Below, one piece after another: positions 1 to 8,973 of a stretch of 13,503 nucleotides of DNA. Position 1 is the first letter of the stretch. Every line of letters begins with the position of its first letter. The DNA is taken from the NCBI GenBank assembly GCA_015501055.1, contig JADNYV010000886.1, positions 1-13,503 on the forward strand. The letters are read 5' to 3'. The notes under the pieces were generated by a model. It did no database searches. It worked only from the letters and a program-made list of their open reading frames with translations, and was not told where the DNA came from. The DNA is from Mucidula mucida (lineage: Eukaryota > Basidiomycota > Agaricomycetes > Agaricales > Physalacriaceae). Position numbers and translations under genes: made by a program.

Positions 1-433
1 ATGGATCACTCTTACGAGTTGGTCTTGACTGTCTTTTGCGGGGGGCTACATTGATAAAGTAAGAGTGTGGTTCATTGAGCTTACGCCGCTGTGGGGACTC
101 CTTCCGATGCGAGGATAGTGCCGGATTGGGGTAGTATATGTGGCATACATTTGAAGACTTCGTAGCACCTACTGGGAATCATTGGAATGTTCTTGTGTTC
201 AGATGCAGAGATGAGAGAAGTTCACAAACCGGTTTTTTTTGATTTTCCGACCATTCCACTGGGTATCTGACGAGAAAGGAAGGCAGAAAAAGAAAGGAAA
301 AAAAGGGGAATTCGGGCTTTCCTTAGATGGACTCACGCCGATGGCGTGCGCACCCTTACGGGTGGCTCGACGCCACTGGCGTCGTGGCCTTGCGCCGCCA
401 TCATGAGTTCATTCGTTAGCAAAAACAAGCTTC
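1..433. other. Region without recognisable gene
   Basis: No reading frame here resembles a known family on either strand. I looked on the minus strand for the missing C-terminal part of the neighbouring hydrolase and did not find it. The stretch holds a purine-rich A/G run near 270-310, a 9-bp inverted repeat (7-15 against 59-67), and two GC-rich near-perfect palindromes at 335-347 and 368-384. Confidence 0.6.
335..384. repeat. Pair of short GC-rich palindromes
   Basis: Positions 335-347 read ACGCC-GAT-GGCGT. Positions 368-384 read CGACGCC-ACT-GGCGTCG. Each is a perfect stem around a three-base centre, and both share the ACGCC/GGCGT core. They could form small hairpins or be binding half-sites, but no gene next to them explains them. 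Confidence 0.45.
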
Positions 434-914
434 CTACGTTGGTAGACTACTGAGAACCAGTAGAACGAGGATAGCTAATGTTCTTATTATGTACGCTGCA
501 CTTACGGCCATGGTTAACACCTCCAGGACACTTATCATCAAGATTCCCACATAAAAATAACACGGCGATGTGCACGTAATTGGGCAACGAGTGATCTTGC
601 TCGATCCGGGACAGGTGCTTTGACCGCATCGTCGACAGCTCCGTACTTTGGTACGTTTCCTGTCCTTTGCGGCAACTTCGCGACGTCGTTTTGTAGGCTG
701 TATGTCTTCACTGCTGAGATCTGGTGCCTCGTTTGCGGGGGCAGAACTGCCACTATGGTGCGCGTCCCTGTCGCCCGAGTTGTGATTTTGCGCAGCATGT
801 TCCCGATCTTCTGCAAGAACATCGTCATTGATGCTATAGGGAGACAGATAAGTTGTGAGAAGCCTAACAATCAGCAGATTAGGAACATACGTAGAAAATG
901 AGTACTGCATGTCT
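434..914 (-). pseudogene. Remnant of Cys-rich tail, transposase-like
   Basis: Reading leftward, about 870-560 encodes an acidic and polar linker, then a basic KRRREVAAKDRKRTK patch, then a cysteine cluster with the pattern C-x2-C-x4-CPG-x6-C-x3-C-x3-C. The pattern continues only after a frame change near 555-565, in the frame of 629-447, as CG-x4-KCPG-x5-KC. The two halves together resemble the Cys-rich C-terminal tails I recall from fungal transposase-like proteins. This family assignment is from memory and weak. A plausible intron (GTATGT...TATAG, about 57 nt) lies near 820-880. The fragment lies in the same orientation as the truncated hydrolase and directly follows its stop, so it may mark the insertion that removed the hydrolase C-terminus. 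It could instead be an unrelated degenerate host gene. Confidence 0.35.
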
Positions 915-1836
915 TCATAAGTAAGAGCAGTAATTGAAGGGGATGTCCCCCAAGAATATATCCGGAAAGACTATTCTGTGCTTCTCTGGCAGTTCCTTCT
1001 CCGATGTGATGCGGGTTTTGTGCTCCCCAATGTAGTAATCCACGAAAACGCCGAGCTGTAGGTAGAGCGGAAGCAAAAGATTTCGCGGGTTGTCGAGGGT
1101 CAGAAGCGACCCAGAGATGGCGGGTGTTGTCTTGGATTTGGGGGAGAGAAAGTCCGTGAACATAGCGTCCGTGGGATCGAGCAGACCGATTCCTGGATAA
1201 AAAGGCGCGGTCTTGGGTTTGAGATAATATGGTGCCTAAATCGGATATCAGATACAAATTGTGTCCAGTCGAACTAACGTACGAAAAAGTCACCACCCAT
1301 GCCGTATAAGGAGAAGATAGCCTTCGGTTTGGGTGTGGCATGATTGGACAAGAACGCGCAAAGTGAGCCAGCACTCTGACCAGTAGCCAGGATCGCCTTT
1401 TCGTCTATGCGGTATCGCGTGCCCTTGGCGGGATGCTCATAATCTGTTGCAGCAATGAAGGCGAACAGATCTTTGATGTCCTGAAGGATATCATGACCTG
1501 TGACTCCTCCCAATGGAAGGAGTCTGTAATCAGCCGGAATGAAGGCGAAACCTGCGGCTTCGACGCGCTCTGAAGACCACCGATTAGCGTATGAAGCAAC
1601 GGGCAGCGGATAACTGACTCATAAGCCATATTGGCAGAACGCTATTGCGGTCCCCAGTAATCAGCCACCCGGCATGGAAGTAGATGACAACGGGGACAGT
1701 CGCCGGAACGTCCAGTGGATGGTAGAGGTCAAACTTTATCTCTAGCTCTCCAATAATAATCAATTGTCTTGTACGTGAACGTCGTAGGTTTGGCGATGTT
1801 TCCGAGGTGATTTGATAGAACGTCCTCCAACAACAT
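915..1836 (-). pseudogene. Alpha/beta-hydrolase fold-3 esterase, truncated and frameshifted
   Basis: Exons by splice signals: 1836-1619, 1569-1283 and 1235-915. Introns are 1618-1570 (49 nt, GTCAGT, GCTAATC, TTCAG) and 1282-1236 (47 nt, GTACGT, TTTAG). The reading starts MLLEDVLSNHLG. It contains the nucleophile elbow GQSAG, a degenerate oxyanion motif HAGW where the family has HGGG, and the fungal block YGMGGDFF followed by PYYLKPKT. Family members hydrolyse carboxyl esters. One frame change near 1751-1762 separates the first 27 or so residues from the rest; a single extra base in an ATT repeat would explain it. With that allowed for, about 274 codons remain. The reading ends shortly after KELPEKHRIVFPDIF, before the usual segment with the catalytic Asp and His, so the enzyme should be inactive. 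An assembly error could explain the frameshift but not the missing end. Confidence 0.8.
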
Positions 1837-2210
1837 CACGGAAAAGAGACGCGATGGCTTGCGGTGTGGACGCCGTCGGTTTATATATGCCACCATGGTC
1901 CAGTTCCAGAATGTGAACGCTTGCGGTACTTGTACGCAACTTCACACCGCATTGCGAGAGCGAAAGTGGCGAGCGCTATTTCATGCCCAATCACGCCTGG
2001 GAGTCTCGGAATTCGCCCAGTCCTGCCGTTGTGCAGTAATCCTCCAATTGGTGAAATGTATCTGCGCGAGTCCGACCGATGCCGCCTCTATGCTTCCGTG
2101 CGCTGTGTAATGTCCACAACGAAATTGATATCGGCTGTGATGTTATTCAGAAGACACGTAAGAAGGCCAAGGAGGGAGACAATACCGGAAAGTCAGAGTT
2201 CTGCTGAGAA
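1837..2210. other. Region without recognisable gene
   Basis: This lies upstream of the hydrolase remnant and left of the MITE. Open frames exist on the plus strand from 1859 and 1864, but they have no family character and overlap the hydrolase 5' side. I see no gene in it. Confidence 0.5.
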
Positions 2211-2212
2211 TA

Positions 2213-2239
2213 CTGTAGCGTTTCAACCGTAACTTCACA
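2213..2239 (+). repeat. Left terminal inverted repeat of MITE
   Basis: The repeat begins CTGTAGCGTTTC at the element edge, just inside the TA. It pairs with 2430-2456 with three mismatches. Confidence 0.85.
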
Positions 2240-2243
2240 GCCT

Positions 2244-2431
2244 GTGACCCATTATGGTCTGAAGTTACAGCGAACAGCTTCACAGACCCTTAAATTGCTT
2301 TTTTTGGACAGTTCCGCTTATAGCGGGACCTGAAATTTCCTTATTTGGAGGCTCGTGCCTGACCAAAGTGGTCCGTGACCCGTTATGATGTATATATAGC
2401 TTCACTTCAAAGACCCCCGTGACCCGTTATG
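2244..2431 (+). repeat. Three direct copies of a 13-bp motif in MITE
   Basis: GTGACCCATTATG at 2244-2256, and GTGACCCGTTATG at 2375-2387 and 2419-2431. The last two copies share two more bases upstream (CC). The third copy runs directly into the right terminal repeat. Such subterminal repeats can be transposase-binding sites; that role is inference. Confidence 0.75.
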
Positions 2432-2456
2432 TGAATTTGCGGTCGAAACGCTACAG
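2430..2456 (-). repeat. Right terminal inverted repeat of MITE
   Basis: Read on the minus strand it begins CTGTAGCGTTTC, identical to the left end for 12 bases, and then differs at three positions through base 27. TA follows at 2457-2458. Confidence 0.85.
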
Positions 2457-2634
2457 TAGTATCCGACCACGATGCCAGTTTCAATTCAAGACAGTCCCAA
2501 CTTTATTAGTAACATTGAAAGAGGCCAGCTTTGACATACTGACAAGAGACGACAACGCATGAGGCGACGCCTGACGTGTATATCCTCACTCAAATTTCGA
2601 GGAGATGAGTAGGACCGGGCTTTTCGTCGCTAGT

Positions 2635-2640
2635 CACGTG
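2635..2640. promoter_or_regulatory. CACGTG E-box upstream of MFS remnant
   Basis: The perfect palindrome CACGTG lies 74 bp before the presumed ATG, within the longer palindromic context TCACGTGA. In fungi this core is bound by bHLH and related factors. It may be a relic of the promoter of the transporter; chance occurrence is quite possible. Confidence 0.3.
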
Positions 2641-2713
2641 ATCAGCCGACGGCATTTTCCACTTTGAACCTGCTTCATCATGAATCAAGTCAGAGAACTC
2701 ATTCTCTGCCGTC

Positions 2714-4034
2714 ATGTCTCCCGTTTCTAGCGCCAAACTTACAGACGAAGTAGAACTAGCGACACGCATCCCCCTCCCATCTTCTCGTTCTACACTCGCG
2801 CTGACCTCGTCTTCGTCCTCCCTGGGAGAAAGTCATGGTTCGGAGATCCCAGTGATGCTCAACGAATCGTCCTTGGCGCCAGTAGACGGATGCATTAGCG
2901 CCTAGTCCTTCGTAAATACAAGACTCTCCCTGGAGAGCCTATATACTCGGAACCGCGTTTGATTTACTAACTACTTGCAGCTCTTAGCTGCATTCTTCGT
3001 CGAGGCAATTGTTTGGGGTTTCCCTGCTGCGAATGGTATCTTTTTGGACAGTGAGCATATATTACTGCTATGATTCTTCGAGAAGAAGGAGCTGAACACG
3101 GCGTAGGCTATTTGACGACTCAGAAATATAGTTCGCAGCCACACGCGATGTCTATACTTCCTGTGATTGGCCCTCCTCTTCTTCCTCACCTACGGCCGCG
3201 ACTTCCCGATTCCAGAACACGCCAGCAGATTCCTGCGCCGCAAAGCAAGCAATGGATGAAGAATACGACAATCTGGGTAGCTCTGGCTGCAAATACGTTA
3301 CAGGGGTTTGGATACTTCGTGCCACTCGTATGGCTTCCGAGTATGTGTCGCTCAAGGCTTCCTTGTCTGCCTCAATTCTGATTATCTGCGCCTATGTAGC
3401 GTTTGCGCGTGAACTCCATGTAACACCCAGCCAGTCTGCGTTGACTGTAGCCTTTCTGAATGGTTTGTGTCTGGTCATATCGTAATGCGCGACAGACCAA
3501 CTCACTTCTTATGTAGGTGCATCCGTCTAAGTCTTTGGACGATTATCAATGGGTACCTCTCTGACATACTCAATCCCTTCTTCCTCGCCATTTCGACCTT
3601 GCTATCGACCTCTCTCGTGACCTTCATTGTCTGGGGCCTTTTATCAAGGAACCTAGCTGGCTTACCTATGCCAAAGGAATGCTTGCCGGGGGTTGGAGCA
3701 GCTTATGGACCGGATTCGTGCGACCAGTTGCCAGTTGCTACATCGTTTTCACTCCGTTGATGTGTCCTTAGAAGAGAACCCGAGCTTGAATACAACTCTA
3801 TTTAGTTACTTCTTGCTGTCGAGAAGTTTGGGCAACATTCTGTCGACACCGATATCGTCTGGCTTGCTCACCGGCTCGACCGTTGATATGACGAAGGTGT
3901 TCCCACTTAGTGGTGGGAAGTACGAGAACGTGATAATCTTTGTCGGGACGTGTTTTGCCGGGGCTGCAGGGATCAGTCTCTTTGGTTGGTCTTTGGAGCT
4001 TCGACAACGTGCGAGAAGTTCAGGCGGAGACTAG
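2714..4034 (+). pseudogene. MFS transporter (monocarboxylate-type), decayed
   Basis: This is a remnant of a 12-helix membrane carrier of the major facilitator superfamily, resembling fungal monocarboxylate-type members. The N-terminal tail is Ser-rich, as usual. TM1 reads LLAAFFVEAIVWGFPAANG after a clean intron (2912-2980, CTAAC branch). Further introns fit 3051-3106, 3341-3399, about 3463-3516 and 3734-3771. TM7 onward is clear: ANTLQGFGYFVPLVWLP, YLSDILNPFFLA, AGGWSSLWTGFVRPVA, LSRSLGNILSTPISSG. Lesions: TAG at 2903-2905, two codons before the splice, where I expect a family Trp (TGG); loss of the segment for about TM2-TM6 at a junction near 3165-3172; frame changes near 3250, 3551 and 3665; and a possible TAA at 3528, depending on which acceptor is used. 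It cannot make a full carrier. ATG 2714 is chosen because the ATG at 2680 reads into an early stop. Confidence 0.85.
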
Positions 4035-4768
4035 GTAGTTGAATGTATCCTTCTCACGACGGAATGGATATATAGAGGTCCTCGTCTCGCGTACACGTTC
4101 TGTATGGTCTACAAACCTGCCGGGTGCTGCAACCTTCTCAGAAATTACCCAAGGCTGCAATTAACTTTGTGGGGATCGTAGCAATTCAGGAGATAACATG
4201 ACAGACTTACCAGTGTCGACGTGAACATGCAGATAGTCAGACACCAACTTTTGGCCCAAACGGAAGACTTGCTGTGATTCATGCAACACCTTGACTCTGA
4301 ATTAAGGGAAAATTTGAACCATAATGCAGGCTTTCCTGACACGGTGGTGGTGGTGGTGAAAACGGCGTACGGTCCCGAGATGGAACTGCCGGTTGCGGAT
4401 GCGTTGTGATCGGGCAAGGATCCAGCATCCGCACCGAGTGTGATAAACACGGTACGTAGATAAAATTCAAGATTGGAGCGCGTGATTTCGAAAGGCAAGT
4501 TCCGTACGTGTCAGTATTGCCCCTTTCGGACTCTTCCTTCCGTGATGGCTGCACAGAGCAGCGCTTAACTCTGCGTTTTTCTTCGCGCCGTGCTCAGTCA
4601 GTATGGCTCTGTATCTGTCATGTAGTGTCCGTCTTCCCGTGATTACCGGAAACCTCTGATCTAACCTTATATTGAAGGTCAGTTAAGACAGGCGATATGA
4701 TTGCAATACACACTCTCCGGTATAAAGAAGGCGGCATATCGTGACAGGCTTCAAGCGAGTCCTCAATC
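4035..4768. other. Intergenic region, possible degenerate minus-strand frame
   Basis: No recognised gene. On the minus strand an open frame from 4498 to about 4204 could be spliced (GTAAGT...TTGCAG, about 56 nt) to a second open stretch that ends inside the 3' end of the MFS remnant. The translation has no motif I recognise and includes a Thr run from a GGTGGT repeat near 4343-4358. The right end serves as the lipase promoter. Confidence 0.35.
4721..4727 (+). promoter_or_regulatory. TATA box of lipase gene
   Basis: TATAAAG stands 42 bp before the lipase ATG at 4769. This spacing implies a short leader of roughly 10-20 nt. Confidence 0.6.
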
Positions 4769-6028
4769 ATGGTCGTTCTCCTACTCTTGTTGTCGAGCGC
4801 GTTCTTCCTTGTCCCTCACGTCCTCTCTTCGCCTATCGCTTCGTTTATTGAGACTAGGCAATCTATAACCACGCTTAGTCCGAGTGCCATTGCTGCTTTC
4901 AAGCCGTACACGCTCTATGCTAGCACGGCTTGGTGCAACGCTTCCGTGACCTTGACCTGGACATGTGGTCGTACGCTCAGTTCACGTCTTGGTGATGGCT
5001 CACTGAAATGCTGTGTTCCAGGAAACTGCGACGCGAATCCTGACTTCAAGCCTGTGGCATCGGGCGGCAACAGTGACTCGGTGCAGTACTGGTATGTGGG
5101 CTACGACCCCAACCTGAACGCTGTCATCGTTGCGCATCAGGGTACCGATACATCCCATCTGTCAGTTCAGAAATAGGCTTCGGAACTGATTGTTGGTTGA
5201 TGCGATTTACAGGTTGCCCATCCTGACTGATGGGGATTTCTTCCTCTCCGAGTTGGACGCTAATTTGTTCCCCAACCTTAGCTCCGACATCAAAGTTCAC
5301 AGCGGTTTCACAGAGTCACAGGCAGAGTACGGATTCTTTCTCTTAGTTTAGGTGATAGCTTACATCACCCGAAGTACCGCGACGACTGTCCTAGCATCCG
5401 TCAAAAGCGCCATGTCAACATTCTCGACCGACGCAGTTACAATTGTGGGCCATTCGCTTGGTGGCGCAATCGCCCTCCTTGACGGTGTATACCTCAACTT
5501 GCAATTACCTTCTGCCAACATCAATGTTATCACCTATGGAATGCCTCGAGTAGGCGTTTCAAGTTAATTGTTGTAGCATCGACTAATCTCGCGTCAGGTC
5601 GGAAATGGAGCATTTGCTGATTATGTCGACGCGCATGTGTCCGTGTCGCGTGTCATTAACAGAGAGGACCTTTATCCCATCTTACCCGGTTAGTCGGATG
5701 ATGCTGTACAGGACGCACGTTCACAGCAGATCTCTTTGTAGGGCAGTTCATGGGATTCCATCATTGCTCGGGAGAGAAACATATTCTGGACTCTGGAGAA
5801 TGGCTGGCTTGCCCCGGTAGGTTGATGGCGCCTCAGAATCGAGCAGTTTCTCACGCCTATCTATTCAGGTCATGACAACGAAGATGAGCGATGTAGCGCC
5901 GGAGATGTTGACAACATCTTTGAAGGAAATACTGTGGACCATACCGGTACGTTCCATCTCACAAATCCGAAATGCTTTTGCTCAAGACCGTTACAGGACC
6001 GTACGATGGGGTCGAGATGGGATGTTGA
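4769..6028 (+). CDS. Secreted class 3 lipase
   Basis: Exons: 4769-4970, 5022-5160, 5213-5326, 5375-5549, 5598-5688, 5742-5816, 5869-5946, 5997-6028. All phases agree and give 301 aa. This is a fungal triacylglycerol lipase of the Rhizomucor/feruloyl-esterase type fold, hydrolysing ester bonds outside the cell. A hydrophobic signal peptide covers about residues 1-21. Domain features in order: the family N-terminal block FKPYTLYASTAWC, a WTCGRNCDAN cysteine pair, HQGTDTS near the oxyanion site, and the nucleophile elbow GHSLGG with Ser179. The acid is probably Asp234 (NREDLYPILP) and the base His248 (GFHHCSGE). The C-terminus carries further cysteines and ends GPYDGVEMGC. Introns are 48-53 nt. 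The first donor could be 3 nt earlier (4968), which would replace Gly-Arg by a single Gly. No lesion was seen. It converges with the MYND gene and has a TATA box upstream. Confidence 0.93.
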
Positions 6029-6474
6029 ATACCGAAAGTGGCTCTTTTCACCAGGAGACCTATTTGCCACAGCTCGGCTACACGAAGTGCAAAAATGAAA
6101 TTGGCCCACTTGAAGATAAAATTTCGAACATGGTCGAGACTATTTCAAGATTTGAAGCTGCAGTACGCGAAGCACTGTCAGGAACGCTGAGTCAAGTTTC
6201 GGACTGCTCAATTTGCTCTTTTTTCCATCACGATGTCGCGTCGACTTGGTATCTTTACAACCGTGCTCCCCCTCGATTAGCGCTGACCTGATCAGTCGTG
6301 TAGCCGTCCCCACCATGGACCAATAAACTCGAAGGAGTGAATGATAATCACATACCTGTAGGATGCATTGATTGAGGCCTCTTCCTTTTCCTGCAGCTGC
6401 TTACGAGAATACCCAGTGCGTTGGGTCAAAACAAAGATTAGGAAGCACTGTACATGTCAAGAACACTATCACAT
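6029..6474. other. Convergent 3' intergenic region
   Basis: This lies between the stops of the lipase (plus) and the MYND gene (minus). An open plus frame runs on to 6291, but it overlaps lipase exons in another frame and shows no family features. AATAAA at 6322-6327 is a possible plus-strand polyadenylation signal, though it is far (about 294 nt) from the lipase stop. Confidence 0.5.
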
Positions 6475-8611
6475 TCAGTCAACCTCTGGCGAAGGTTCCT
6501 CTTCAGGTTGCGCCTCAGCCGTCTTTTTCTTCTTTTTCTTGTTCTTCTTTTTCTTCTTACCGCTGCTGCTCTCCCCTGGAATAACCAACGCACTCTCCGC
6601 CTCGTTCGCGCGCGCCACCGACTTGGTCAGCGGGTGTCCATTCGTGCCAGGTTTGTACCAATATCCTTCCGAGCCCGAGTCCTTGAGCTCGCTCCACGCG
6701 GCGACGACGCCGAGCGACTGGACAACGTTCTTCCCAAACTGCACTTTGGCGTAAATGGCGCCAGTGGGCTCTTTGGAGGGGTCCGATAGCGGGATACCGC
6801 CAATCTTGAGATACCGTTTCATGGTCGTAAAGTCGACGATGATGAAGGGGTCGACACCCGGCGGGACATGCTTGCGGATGTAGCCCATGCGACGCTCCGC
6901 CTCAAATTCTGCAGCGTTGCGGGCAAAGTCGCGGTCCTGGGCGGGGCTGATGTCTGAGAGAAAGATCAGGAGACGTTGCGAGTGACGTTAGATTTGGATA
7001 CCCTTCTCGTTGAAAGTAGAACAATGTAACTTGTGCTTTGGCCAGTCCGCTTTCTGGCACTTGTCGCTACAGTACCTGAAAGAGCCCGTGTGTGCAAAGT
7101 GCTTTTCAGTGAGACGCCTTGCTAAGCTTACCTCGTGTATTCGCATCGGCCACAGCGCTTGAGCTTGGGCAGTGGATTCATCGTTCGCGTCTCGCACTGT
7201 TAAAACTTTCAGTGGCTTTGAGCGGACCTAAAGATAGAAATTATCGAACCTTCTTGTTCGCACATTTCATCGTGGCTTCAACCTCGTCATTGTCGTCGCG
7301 ATATTGAAGTAGGGTCCAATAGTGATCGTAGAAATCATACCAAACAGAGTCTTGTTCCTCCGACAAAGCTCGTAGAGGCTTCAGAAGACCTGATCTGTTG
7401 ATACTCTGCTCTGCAGCATGCAATACGGAGCGAAAAATGAGACTTGGTCCTAGTTCCAAAAAGTCAGGTCTCGTACACAAAAGCTCATGATAGCACGTAC
7501 CAACAGCTTGGTCAACAAGGTGAGTAATCGCGGAAATACAGCCTTCATGACGTGCAAACTGCCAGCGTGCAGTCCAAAGATGCTTGATGAGATCATCGTC
7601 GACGGCCTTGACCAGGCTCACTACGCTATCATCGGCGGACAGCATATAGTCGATTAGGACCAGACCGATAAGCATCTCTGCGGCCTTGTGCGCTTTGACT
7701 TCGTTCGGAACAACCTTGTGGTTCTTGTCTGCCTCAGCAAGTGCACCGACAGCCTTTCCGACAACAGCCAATGTCCCGACCTTGTGTAAGGCGTCGCATA
7801 AGCTCGGCGTCTTAGCAAGTGATTCGAGAAGATACGCGTCTTTGTGTATCTCGCTAGCATCCAACACCGGACCTGCGATGAGACGTTCGAGATAGGCAGT
7901 AGCTTTCTTCATGACGGCCTTCGCACCCACCCGTTGCTCGGCAGCTTCAAATATAACGCGATGACTGTTCGCCTCATCCTCCCGTGGTCGTTTTTCGTCG
8001 AGACTAACGTTCTGGATAGCCACCGTTAGCTCTTCGTGCACAGTGTGCGGATCGGGGAACTGCTCCAGCTTGGGATCATCAACCCACATATACCCAATGA
8101 TACCAAGAGCCGTAGGGCAATTGATGATTTCTTTGCAAAGAGCTGTAGAGATTGTCGCGCCTTTCAGGGTGGCGAAGACCGTTATGATGCAGATGGAGAT
8201 GGGGAACGGGAACGGGCGCTCCGGATTGGCAAGAGTATCATTGAGATCCAAGCCACCATTGTAGAAGAAGACTACCCATTTCCACGCGCCATTGCGCCAG
8301 GTATCCAACACGAGATTCTGCAGGGTTTTTACGCTGCGCTCCACCCTGTCCGTAAGCGGTTGGTACACCATCAACGCGTCAAATGCTGCGAAGACTTTCT
8401 GCAAGTCATCCTCCGAGAGCTTTAGCCGGCATGGCGCGTCCTTGGCGACCTCGTAGTTCTTTGGGAGACATTTGGAGTCGAGAGCGCGGAAAAGGTCTGC
8501 CAGTTTGTGCTTCTGTGCAAAGCTGGAAGCCACAGAAGCACCTTTCTCCCGATAGCCAAGGCGGGCGAAGTCTGCGCAGATGCCGGGCCCTTTATATGGG
8601 TAGGGTGGCAT
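6475..8611 (-). CDS. MYND-type zinc-finger protein
   Basis: Exons on the minus strand: 8611-7250, 7196-7132, 7075-7002, 6953-6475; introns are 53, 56 and 48 nt. The product is 659 aa. Residues 1-445 are helical and without a named domain, starting MPPYPYKGPGICADF, as in many basidiomycete MYND proteins. The zinc finger covers about 450-494: C450-x4-C455, C469-x2-C472, C478-x3-C482, H490-x3-C494, the complete ligand set. MYND fingers bind Pro-rich peptides of partner proteins; the role of this protein is unknown. The C-terminal domain of about 165 aa ends in a Lys-rich tract (KKKKKNKKKKKK), which may aid nuclear or nucleolar location, and an acidic tail. The first in-frame ATG is 8611. The frame stays open to 8767 without an ATG, so that stretch is probably 5' UTR unless a further exon exists. 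The frame is intact. Confidence 0.92.
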
Positions 8612-8973
8612 GTCAAAAGGGTTGACTGCGACTGTTCCTGATAATACTTTGGTGGAAGTTGGAAAGAAAGTCACGATCGGCGGTCGATCGGTGATTTCCC
8701 AAAAGGAGTAGGTAGGCCTCCCCTCGTTCTCCCCTGGTTCTCCCCATACCACGTCAAAATACGTGGTTTATAATACTTGAATACTTGTTCTGCCGACTCA
8801 CTCGAGATTTTTGGTCTTCCGATAGACTCACTGCGTCTGCATCCGTGGACCTTAGCTTCTACGGCTATATATGGAGATCATGGGAATCCGGGATACCACC
8901 GCTGGATAGAATATAAGTTGTCAGTGTGGATCAAGTTCTCTCGTTATCCTCTACTTCCACCCGACGTGGTCTA
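8612..8973. promoter_or_regulatory. Divergent promoter region, MYND gene and CoA ligase
   Basis: These 362 bp separate the two ATGs. TATAAA on the minus strand (8772-8767) could serve the MYND gene. TATATAT on the plus strand (8866-8872), about 102 bp before ATG 8974, could serve the ligase. The MYND leader would be about 130 nt. Shared regulation is possible but not shown. Confidence 0.5.

Larger units (their letters stand above)
2213..2456. mobile_element. MITE-like element with TIRs and TA duplication
   Basis: The ends of this 244-bp stretch are inverted repeats: 2213-2239 matches the reverse complement of 2430-2456 at 24 of 27 positions. TA stands directly outside both ends (2211-2212 and 2457-2458), as expected for a Tc1/mariner-type target duplication. 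Inside, a second inverted pair (GTAACTTCA at 2229-2237 and TGAAGTTAC at 2260-2268) could make a subterminal hairpin. The motif GTGACCCRTTATG occurs three times, at 2244, 2375 and 2419. There is no coding capacity, so any movement would depend on a transposase supplied elsewhere. The superfamily is inferred from the TA duplication alone. Confidence 0.85.

Noticed and set aside
7..67. 9-bp inverted repeat (7-15 against 59-67) at the window start
   Set aside because: It is short and isolated and has no duplication or gene next to it; chance is likely.
1570..1618. Apparent frameshift in the hydrolase after the HAGW block
   Set aside because: A 49-nt intron with a perfect GCTAAT branch point removes it. 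Only the frame change near 1751-1762 remains unexplained.
5872..6291. 139-codon plus frame at the lipase 3' end
   Set aside because: Its first half overlaps lipase exons 7 and 8 in another frame, and the rest has no family features.
6513..6560. Pyrimidine-rich TTC/TTTTTC tract that looked like a simple repeat
   Set aside because: On the minus strand it encodes the Lys-rich tail of the MYND protein in an intact frame.
7654..8616. Several plus and minus frames inside the MYND gene
   Set aside because: They are antisense or off-frame readings of one long coding exon with clear family character.
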